This document shows positions 1-6,261 of a stretch of 10,548 nucleotides of DNA, piece by piece. The translations under genes were made by a program, and so were the position numbers. Below the pieces are notes generated by a model. It made no database searches. It was not told where the DNA came from and saw only the letters and a program-made list of their open reading frames with translations. The stretch is from Gryganskiella cystojenkinii (Eukaryota; Mortierellomycota; Mortierellomycetes; Mortierellales; Mortierellaceae). Where the stretch lies: NCBI GenBank assembly GCA_015852425.1, contig JAAAIG010000152.1:1-10548 (forward strand), given 5' to 3'. Positions within the stretch are counted from its first letter, which is position 1, and each line of letters starts with the position of its first letter.

Positions 1-359
1 CGACCATGATTGGTTCTTCTACACATAAAGCTGCACAGCAACAGCAACAGCAATTGCTTTTGACTTCTCAAGCACCCACGTTGGCAAGTCAAGCAGGAGG
101 TCCAATTATGCCCATTTCAACGTTGTCGAATCAGATCGCTCAAGAGATGGCGTCGATGACAATGTATGGCGTCCAACATCACCCTCACCCACTACACCCT
201 CTCAGTCTTCCGACGTCGACCAGCAGTGGCAGCAACACTGGTCACTTCTCCATGTTGTCCTCTCCGACCGGAGAATATGGCTCGCTCGGTGCCCAGCAAC
301 AACAACAGCATCAGGCACTCTTCCAACCCATGTATTACCACCAACCACCGCCAGTCTAA
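1..359 (+). CDS. Q/H/P/S-rich protein, C-terminal part (partial at window start)
   Basis: An open frame enters from the window edge and ends at TAA 357-359. The ATG at position 6 is probably internal, because the frame is already open before it and the composition is that of a protein tail. The residues are low complexity: two glutamine runs of five or six, a His/Pro stretch (VQHHPHPLHPLSLP), Ser/Thr/Gly-rich sequence, and a Met/Tyr/Pro/Gln end (FQPMYYHQPPPV). No enzymatic domain or membrane segment is visible. Tails of this kind are common in fungal transcription factors and RNA-binding proteins, but that is only a class resemblance. The defining domain would lie upstream of the window, so I do not name the gene. 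It converges on the minus-strand RPA2 gene, with about 380 bp between the two stop codons. Confidence 0.75.
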   Translation, partial: TMIGSSTHKAAQQQQQQLLLTSQAPTLASQAGGPIMPISTLSNQIAQEMASMTMYGVQHHPHPLHPLSLPTSTSSGSNTGHFSMLSSPTGEYGSLGAQQQQQHQALFQPMYYHQPPPV

Positions 360-740
360 TTATTTGCCACCTTCTTGTAACATTGTTCTTTCGTTCCTTT
401 CTTTCTTTCTTTTGTGTTTGTCCTTCTTTTTTGCTTTTTTTTCACTCTTTACATTCGTACAGTAACACCTTTCTTTGCACTCTCCTGTTTTTCTCCGTCC
501 CTTTCCAAAGTTGACCAGAGAAAATAAAATAAACCAATTCATATTTTGAACGAAAAAAAAGGTATTGTGTTGTAATGGTACAAAGCGTCGTTGGTTTCTA
601 ATATCAATTCTGGTTCTGTATTCGGGTTCTCAAAAGAAAAAAATGGCAAAAGGAGTTGCCAGTCAACGGCGCATGATAGTGTGTTTGGCCGAATCCTCGG
701 GATTCCCTGAGATATTTGGTTTTTTTCCAGTTTCCATTGT
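360..740. other. Convergent 3' intergenic region
   Basis: This stretch holds the 3' UTRs of the Q-rich gene (+) and RPA2 (-). It is T-rich on the plus strand from about 385 to 450, which suits a fungal 3' UTR. I see no coding exon or structured RNA. A clear poly(A) signal is visible only for the plus-strand gene; for RPA2 I find no exact AATAAA in this interval. Confidence 0.6.
523..533 (+). terminator. Overlapping poly(A) signals of the Q-rich gene
   Basis: Two overlapping AATAAA hexamers lie at 523-528 and 528-533, about 165 nt after the TAA stop. This is a plausible cleavage and polyadenylation signal for the upstream plus-strand gene. The assignment is by motif and position only. Confidence 0.5.
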
Positions 741-2499
741 TTAGAAGTCGACGCTAGCCGACATCAAATGATCCTCATCGTTGGCAGTGTACAAGAATCC
801 GTTCTCGATCAGAAAGTCGATTTTTTTGCTAGTTGACAAAAGGGAGTGTAGAGAAGGGTGATATTGATTTTAATTGTTAATAAGAGCGAAAATGAAAAGA
901 CACTCTCCCACTCCAAAAAAAAAAGAAAAAAAAAAAAAAAAAAAAAAAAACTGCGAATATCACCAGTCAAATGTTACTTACTTGGCTCCCTGAATACCTC
1001 CGAGTTGTGCCGCAAAGTTGTTGACGATTTCCTGACGATGAACGCCGCCAGTCTTGCAATCAGGATGTGCGACGACGAATTCGTTAATTTGATCATCGAT
1101 CGTTTTTCCAAACGAGTTTGTTGAAACAGATCCTGCACTCGCCATTCCATTCGTAGGCGCAGAAGATTGACTGCCAGCAGCGCCAACAATCTACCAAATC
1201 CGAGGAAAATAAGAAGATAGCCGAATTTCAATTTGCAAGTTAGTATGATAACATCAAGAAAGAGAGTCAAATAGTCATTATCTCCAAGGAAACAGGGAAT
1301 GAAGAAAAATCTCACTATCTTTTGTGCTTTTGTTTTCTTACCTTTGTTCTTGTGAAGCCGGCATGGACAACCATGACCTCAAGGTTGTGATAGGTAAGCT
1401 CGTTCATGTCATGGATAAGACGAATGGAGAAAGCTGTCACGGTGAAACGGTTCTGGAATTCGCGGTAGCTACCGACGACCCTGACGTATGCTCCAGCACT
1501 AATGAATGAGAAACGAAGATAGCCACTGTTAGTTCACCAGCCGATTTTTCGAAGTGTTTTGTTTGTCTAGTCAAGTCGTCTATGCACAGCTCTTCATCTC
1601 CTTTCTTACGTGATCGAAGCTTGCTCAGCTGGGTCTTCATCGTCGTTGGCAAACTTTCTGACATCCATGACGCCGGTACCATCTTCCATTGTGTATCCAG
1701 TTTGGGTTGACTGGGCGTCGATCGTCCTGACAGCGGCGATGAAGGTGACCTATTTTGCCACCAAAATCAAAGAACAGTTAGAGAGGTGCCATTACAAAAG
1801 AGTCTTTTCGATCGCGATCAATCCTGTCTAAACCAAGGGTTTCGCAGATACTGTACCTGGTTGAGTTCATGTCCATCCAACTTAAAGTCACCGTCTGTGA
1901 AAGTCTGGGAAGCCGCCAAGAGCTGCTTGATTGTGACGGGGCGAAGACTGTGGTGTGTAGTTCTCTACAGGTTTGGTTCATTGAATTAAAAAAGAAAAAA
2001 AAGTTACCAAAACTTTTGTCAGTACACATGGTCGAGTCATACGTCTGGGAAGAGCTCAGCGGCAGTTTTGATGAGCCTAAAGCCGATATCCGAGCGGGGC
2101 CCTCCTGGGAAACTGATTCGCGCAGCGTTCTTCGATAACTGCAACAGCTACAGTTGCTCCAGCGCATCGGCATAACGCCGATGGCACAGTGACAATCACT
2201 GCGGTAGAGTTGACGGCGAATGAGAACGCTTCCTTCGTTTCCTGCGGCACTGAATTTGTCGTAGTCCCTCACCTTGACGGGAGTAGCACTATCGGAAGCA
2301 AAGCTATCTTGGACAAAGCCTGCGCCTTGGCCAGCATTACTATAAGGTCTGTAGTCTAAATGGGAAGCGGGAAATGAGTAAAAACTCTTGGTTAGGAAGA
2401 AAAAATAAAAAGCGGAGTACCCCTGAATGTCATTCCTTGACAATGTCGAGTGTTTATCTTGCGAGGCATATGAGGCCGTTCAGGGTGCTTACTCGACAT
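741..2499 (-). CDS. RPA2: Replication protein A 32-kDa subunit (RPA2/RFA2), seven exons
   Basis: Middle subunit of the heterotrimeric single-stranded DNA-binding complex RPA, acting in nuclear replication, repair and checkpoint signalling. Exons on the minus strand: 2499-2493, 2355-2273, 1964-1857, 1749-1610, 1498-1342, 1190-982, 828-741. All phases agree, all introns are GT-AG (137, 308, 107, 111, 151 and 153 nt), and the product is 263 aa, close to the usual 270. Residues 1-35 are the Gly/Ser-rich N-terminal tail (MSNYRPYSNAGQGAG) that is phosphorylated in homologues. LRPVTIKQLLAA (about 37-48) opens the OB fold; it continues through YTMEDGTGVMDVRKF and AYVRVVGSYREFQNRF to about 160. A Ser/Thr/Ala linker follows. 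The C-terminal winged helix runs from about 190 to the end, with DFLIENGFLYTANDEDH matching the family's last helix and wing. The 7-nt first exon (ATGTCGA) is inferred from a GTAAGC donor and the required phase, and it is the least certain part. It is divergent from NDUFB8. Confidence 0.93.
915..950. repeat. A10-G-A25 homopolymer tract in the last RPA2 intron
   Basis: The plus strand carries ten A, one G, then twenty-five A. In the RPA2 transcript this is T25-C-T10 within the 153-nt last intron, about 31 nt after the donor and roughly 85 nt before the acceptor. The tract is probably length-polymorphic and prone to sequencing error. It is too far from the acceptor to be its ordinary polypyrimidine tract. 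Confidence 0.9.
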
Positions 2500-2885
2500 G
2501 ATATGAAAGATGGGATGAATGAACGAATGAATGAATGAATGAATGAATGAATGAATGAAAAAAGAAGAAATGGAGGCAAAAAAGATGAAAGTCCTGTCTT
2601 TTGGTGGCCAACAACAGCAAGTCGAGGCAACAGAAGGCGCGTCGCGCGTTGTTTTCCCCAAAGCCACTTCATTTATCCACTTTCGGTGGCAAAAAGTTGT
2701 CCTCTGCGTGATTTGGCAAGAAATAACACATACGACTAAACTCATTTCCGGTGACATATCTCAAAAAAGTTCGGACTGGATGAGGACCGCATTCACATGC
2801 TGAAAAGGATTGCACGATCCGAACCCCTCTCAAAAAGCGTCAACCTCCGTTCTCCTTTCTCTCCACTCCATCCTCATCACCAACA
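2500..2885. promoter_or_regulatory. Shared divergent promoter of RPA2 (-) and NDUFB8 (+)
   Basis: These 386 bp separate the two start codons, so they must hold both 5' leaders and core promoters. Toward NDUFB8 the last 60 nt before the ATG are pyrimidine- and CA-rich, ending ATCACCAACA before the ATG, a good start context. Toward RPA2 the leader contains the GAAT (CATT on the transcript) microsatellite. A CG-rich patch at 2636-2650 (GGCGCGTCGCGCGTT) contains overlapping CGCG cores, like MBF/E2F-type cell-cycle sites used by fungal replication genes, although no perfect ACGCGT is present. No clear TATA box stands out. Confidence 0.55.
2517..2556. repeat. GAAT tetranucleotide microsatellite
   Basis: Ten GAAT-type units occur in a row: one GAAT, one GAAC variant, then eight perfect GAAT copies at 2525-2556. 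An A-rich stretch follows. The array begins 18 nt upstream of the RPA2 start codon, so it probably lies in that gene's 5' UTR or at its transcription start. Confidence 0.95.
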
Positions 2886-3791
2886 ATGTTGCCTGCTACC
2901 CGGCCTCTTGCCAGAACGGCCGCCTTTGCAGCCACCCGCATCGCCACCCGCTCTACCCCCTCTGCTGCTGTCCGTGCCCTCCACAACAAGGCCGACCCTG
3001 CTATTCCCGGAGATGCCACCGGTTTCTTGCCCGGAGACAAGATCACTGGCGAGACCCAGATTGGTTCTTACCCCAACATGCCCATGTACAACCAGCAGTG
3101 GCGTGATGCCAACCCCTCAGCCGGATACTGGGATCGTCAGGATCGCCGTAACTTTGGCGAGACGGTAAATGACTCTTTTTCTCCTCACTTCGGATTAGTC
3201 AAGGCGTACAGGATGCTCATCAGAAAAACGCGCGAATATGTCGTTCGGAATCACCTTGGAAGGCGTCCATTCGACTTTCAGAGCAGGACACATGCACATC
3301 AAAGCAGGACATATCATGGACTACTGCCCTATCCGATCCAGAGTGGAAGTCGACTTTACGATCCGAAGCCAGTCATCGCTTCACGTCTCGATGGACGGGA
3401 GTCATATCTGCAACTAAAGGACAATTAATACTCACAGAAACGGAAGCATGATCCCAATATCAGTTATCGTTCTCAACAAGTGTGAACAACCTTCTGACGA
3501 CTATTTTTCTCAATGGATCACGATCTCCGATTATCACGATAATAGGTCCCTGAGGAAGATGAGGTTTTGAACATCTGGTCCCCCGATGTCTGGGCTTTCC
3601 CCGCCGGTTTGGGTGTCAAGCGTCTCTTGGCTGCCGCCGCTGCCTTCATCGGATTTGGATATTTGCTTATCGAGACTCAACCTGAGCCTCACTTCACCCG
3701 TCGCAACTACCCTCATGATGGACTCTTGGAGGCCTTGGGCGTTGACGCGTCGGACGAGGTCATGGTCGAGAAGCGCGGTGCTCGTGCTTAG
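2886..3791 (+). CDS. NDUFB8: NADH:ubiquinone oxidoreductase subunit NDUFB8 (ASHI type)
   Basis: Accessory subunit of the membrane arm of mitochondrial complex I. Exons 2886-3164 and 3546-3791 join in phase 0 (GTAAAT donor, AATAG acceptor), giving 174 aa against about 186 in human. Residues 1-35 are Arg/Ala/Ser-rich with no acidic residue (MLPATRPLARTAAFAATRIA), a typical mitochondrial targeting sequence. IGSYPNMPMYNQQWRDANP and WDRQDRRNFGET precede the splice, and VPEEDEVLNIWSPD follows it. Together they match the family signature RRNFGE-x-VPEEDEIL-x-x-WSPD. One membrane helix spans about 118-135 (RLLAAAAAFIGFGYLLIE), followed by RRNYPHDGL, the conserved RxYPxDGL tail. The start has a good context and is followed directly by the presequence. 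The 381-nt intron is long for this window and stays open in frame for 87 codons (see findings). The neighbouring RPA2 gene is transcribed divergently. Confidence 0.93.
3165..3545 (+). other. NDUFB8: NDUFB8 intron (381 nt)
   Basis: Phase-0 intron, GTAAAT to AATAG, with a CTGAC branch-point-like sequence about 50 nt before the acceptor. The upstream frame continues through it to a TAA at 3426-3428. It contains an imperfect direct repeat of about 21 nt, anchored by AGCAGGACA at about 3282 and about 3303. I found no C/D or H/ACA snoRNA signature that would explain its length. Confidence 0.85.
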
Positions 3792-3925
3792 ACTGAACAG
3801 AACAACAATGCAACCCCAACCCAACAAACAACACTCCCAGCTCTTGCGGACCAACGCAGCGATGATATCAACCCCCTCCCCCCCTCAACCCAAAACAGAT
3901 CGCTGTGGACGATCGGATAGAAACA

Positions 3926-3931
3926 AATAAA
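3926..3931 (+). terminator. Poly(A) signal of NDUFB8
   Basis: An AATAAA hexamer lies 135 nt downstream of the NDUFB8 stop codon in an AT-rich context. Its position is typical for a fungal 3' UTR. Confidence 0.55.
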
Positions 3932-4009
3932 TTAGTATTATAACCACGTAGACGCTTTTTGTGTGTTATCGACATGCGACTGACAGAGGTGAGATACAAC
4001 TGTTCGAGT

Positions 4010-4086
4010 CTCGGCTTTAATTTTCATTGTTTTTATCATTGTCTGCTGCTCCATTGAACTCAGATGGGTTCCTTCTTAAAGCCGAG
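4010..4086. repeat. 11-bp perfect inverted repeat with 55-bp loop
   Basis: CTCGGCTTTAA at 4010-4020 is the exact reverse complement of TTAAAGCCGAG at 4076-4086. It lies about 80 bp downstream of the NDUFB8 poly(A) signal. No transposase or target-site duplication accompanies it. Confidence 0.85.
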
Positions 4087-4119
4087 GGTCTAGGACGTCA
4101 GAGCGCTATCTGGAGTAAT

Positions 4120-4139
4120 GATTTTAAAAATTTAAAATC
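4120..4139. repeat. AT-rich 9-bp hairpin
   Basis: GATTTTAAA, a 2-nt AA spacer, then TTTAAAATC form a perfect inverted repeat. It may be a chance AT-rich structure or a site of weak DNA stability; no function can be read from it. Confidence 0.8.
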
Positions 4140-4810
4140 GAACACGAACACAATTGCCTTCATGTCGGTTCTGTTCAAGGATTTCCGCTATAACTTTTGA
4201 AGTCCCAGGCCATGACCTCATATAGTCTTTCCTGACACTGCAATTGTTCTTTGCGTGTCTTCACGATTTTGTAGCATGACGAAAATATATCCTGACTTTC
4301 TCAGGGATTACATCGTTTTTCTTTTTTCTTTTCCTTTTTTAAAAACACGTTGAATTTCTGGATGTACTTTTCATTGTTATTGTTCATTTATTTCACAAGC
4401 AACAGGTATCTGATCCATAGATAGCAGTCTTTTCTTTACCTACTAGATGATCTGAAAACAAACAAGAGAAAAAAAAAGAAATTAAAGTCAGTTTTTTCAA
4501 ATCTTTGCTACTGCATCGAAGAGCTTGTGATCCCTTTCTTCCTCCCTTCTCTCTCGCTCGTTCTCTCTTTGTCGATCGTTATTGTAAAATGTTCAGTACT
4601 TAGACGCGTAATCTCATTATATAGATTCGAATTGAGCTGGGTTTAAAGTAGCATGAAGCGTAAGATCATCATATTTACAAAGTCGACGCCAACGAGGAAA
4701 GAGAAAACGAGAGAAGAGAGAAAGTAAAAGGGGAGTAGGATCGGGTAGGATAAAGGGGGTGACCAGTCCAACATCAATTGTACAACTTACGACAACGGGA
4801 AAACGAAGAC

Positions 4811-4976
4811 TTGATCCTTGTTACAGATCCGAGATTCAGCGATCAAAAGATCCGCGAATGAGACTTGACAGAAGCACCAGAACAAGAGATCAATTGTGAC
4901 CAAAAGACACTGATGTTGATCAAGTGACCCTGAAAAGTACATCAACTAGCTGGAATCCCGACAACTGATCTTGATC
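4811..4976. promoter_or_regulatory. Cluster of TTGATC/GATCAA sites
   Basis: TTGATC occurs in either orientation at 4811-4816, 4841-4846, 4888-4893, 4916-4923 (a palindromic TTGATCAA, counting twice) and 4971-4976. Additional GATC tetramers lie between them. GTGACC also recurs near 4760, 4896 and 4924. The density is far above chance for a hexamer, which suggests a cis-regulatory cluster upstream of the gene starting near 5125. The factor is unknown. Confidence 0.35.
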
Positions 4977-4989
4977 CTGCGGCCAGAGA

Positions 4990-5010
4990 GTGGAAAGTGG
5001 AAAGTGGAAA
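4990..5010. repeat. Three GTGGAAA units
   Basis: Three perfect heptamers in tandem (GTGGAAA x3) lead into a purine-rich tract that reaches about 5050. The repeat sits about 115 bp upstream of the ATG at 5125. Confidence 0.85.
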
Positions 5011-5093
5011 GAGGGAGGGAAGGGTTGAAGAAAAAGAAAAGAAAAAGAACACCTTGCTGAAGAAAAGCTTTTATGCGTGTTTTCGTGCAGTTA

Positions 5094-5103
5094 ATCACGT
5101 GAT
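5094..5103. promoter_or_regulatory. Palindromic E-box ATCACGTGAT
   Basis: A perfect 10-bp palindrome with the CACGTG core, 21 bp upstream of the ATG at 5125. Fungal bHLH proteins such as Cbf1, and bHLH-zip factors generally, bind RTCACGTG. The position suits a promoter element or start-proximal site of the putative gene. Binding is inferred from motif alone. Confidence 0.45.
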
Positions 5104-5124
5104 ATCACCGACACAAGCCACAAC

Positions 5125-5887
5125 ATGGACACGAACATCCCAGCGAGTCTTTGGGCACCTACCGTTGCCTTTGCCTCTGAAGAGTTCTCGTCTCTGAATC
5201 AGACTGTTCATCGTCTATGCACCACATACAAACTGTCTACACTATGACTATGACCCAAAAAAAAAAAATCGCTTTTTTCCACCCTGGTTTGGTGGAAGGG
5301 GCTCAACGTTTTGGAAAATTTCTCTCGTGTCCCTGTAGGTGAAGCTCGACATCTGCTTTTTTCTTGCCTAGAACGACGATCTTCAAAGCACTTCGTGATG
5401 GTTGAGTTGTCAGAAAATCCCGATGAGAAAGGATCAAAGTCCTGGCACTAACGAAATTGGATAAATAGGCGAGGATGCCGACTTTCCATTTCATTGACTA
5501 CAACGAATTCCCCTTTCTCAAAAATGTCGCGTCGCACAAGCTCCGAGAGAACTTGGAATCGATTCTCTCTGAGTGAGTCGCGTACGCGTTTGTGCGCAAT
5601 CAAGATGCACCAAAGTTTCTTCATATTGTTTTTCTTGCTGGTGGGCCACCTCAACTCAGAAAGGAGAAGAGGGAAAATGCTTGTTTTGTGAAATGCTAAA
5701 GCGTTGATTTAAAAAAAAAAGTAAAAAGAAAACTATCGAAGGGTGCCAATGGTTGTGAGTACGTGAGTGGGATGCGAGAATGCAACTCTCTTTGCCCAGA
5801 TGTCTCATCATATCATCCATTTTCTCTCTCTCGCTCTGCTTTCTCCTACTCTTCAGCTACAACACCCCCTTCTGCAAAAATGATTAG
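5125..5887 (+). CDS. Putative small multi-exon gene, product not recognised
   Basis: Best model: exons 5125-5212, 5339-5400, 5469-5572 and 5857-5887, giving 94 aa with all phases agreeing. The strongest part is exon 3, rich in C/G-ending codons (KNVASHKLRENLESILS within it), with a CACTAAC branch point and ATAAATAG acceptor before it and a GTGAGT donor after. The last acceptor follows a long pyrimidine tract (CTTCTCCTACTCTTCAG type), and exon 4 ends DYNTPFCKND-stop. Exon 2 begins after TCCCTGTAG and reads EARHLLFSCLERRSSKHF. Its donor is GTTGAG, or GTGATG six nt earlier; both keep phase 0. The 5' end is weak: the exon-1 donor GTCTAT is not canonical, and the ATG at 5125 (good context, MDTNIPASLWAP) could belong to a separate 40-codon ORF ending at 5247. 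The predicted protein is soluble and mostly helical in its second half, with no targeting signal. I cannot place it in a family. Confidence 0.38.
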
Positions 5888-6261
5888 ATCCGCATCTCGT
5901 CAAGCGCACAATTTTCCTTCTTCATTTCACATATATACAGTCCCTATCATCAGTTGTTTATTTTGATGAGAATGCAAATTCACAGGGAAGAGAAGAGAGT
6001 ACAGAAAGGGGAATTGTGAAAATGATGTGAAAAAGATCGAAGGTAGAAAAAAAAACGTCGAATCTGACACATCCTTCTCTTCTTCTCTGCTGCTGCTGCA
6101 AAAAAAAAAATAACGTAAGAAACTCTTTCATATCGTACAAGGTGGTGGGTAGAGAATCAAAACAACAAAAGTAAAGAAAAGCACGAATGAACAAAAAACA
6201 AAGAAAAGAAGGAACGAATGTCGATATAGTCTCAAGGCTTGGACAAAAATCCCTGGCATAT
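5888..6261. other. Convergent 3' region of the small gene and the PQ-loop gene
   Basis: This is AT- and purine-rich sequence with short A tracts (about 6100-6109) and a CTG trinucleotide run near 6088. I see no coding exon on either strand. It should contain both 3' UTRs. The only clear poly(A) hexamer is on the minus strand at 5957-5962. Confidence 0.55.
5957..5962 (-). terminator. Candidate poly(A) signal of the PQ-loop gene
   Basis: TTTATT on the plus strand reads AATAAA on the minus strand, about 300 nt downstream of the PQ-loop stop codon. It is the first exact hexamer I find there. A closer, degenerate signal is equally possible. Confidence 0.35.

Larger units (their letters stand above)
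3932..5093. other. Long intergenic region without a supported gene
   Basis: About 1.2 kb between NDUFB8 and the tentative small gene. It holds an 11-bp inverted repeat (4010-4020 and 4076-4086), an AT-rich hairpin (4120-4139), a pyrimidine tract (4531-4570) facing a purine tract (4692-4735), a TATA-like element in CATTATATAG near 4613-4622, a TTGATC cluster (4811-4976) and three GTGGAAA units (4990-5010). Short open frames exist, for instance a 24-codon one starting ATGAAGCGT at about 4653, but none has coding character. Part of it is probably the promoter of the downstream gene; a non-coding RNA cannot be excluded. Confidence 0.5.

Noticed and set aside
3440..3500. Possible intronic C/D snoRNA in NDUFB8
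   Set aside because: There is a CTGA, but no proper RTGATGA box and no terminal stem; the CTGAC is better explained as the branch point.
3961..4025. Possible tRNA or Pol III gene with a B-box-like TGTTCGAGTCT
   Set aside because: No acceptor stem, D arm or anticodon arm can be folded around it, and there is no matching A box.
5254..5454. Plus-strand frame open across 5254-5451 with no ATG until 5398
   Set aside because: It starts in an A tract and ends at a stop that lies within the branch point of the next intron. It is better read as intron, then exon 2, then intron.
5303..5654. Two minus-strand open frames over the putative small gene
   Set aside because: The plus strand has branch points, splice sites and C/G-ending codons here. 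The minus frames lack start context and splice support.
5964..6068. TTGATGAG ... CTGA resembling C and D boxes
   Set aside because: Spacing of about 100 nt without a closing stem or internal boxes; expected by chance in AT-rich 3' sequence.
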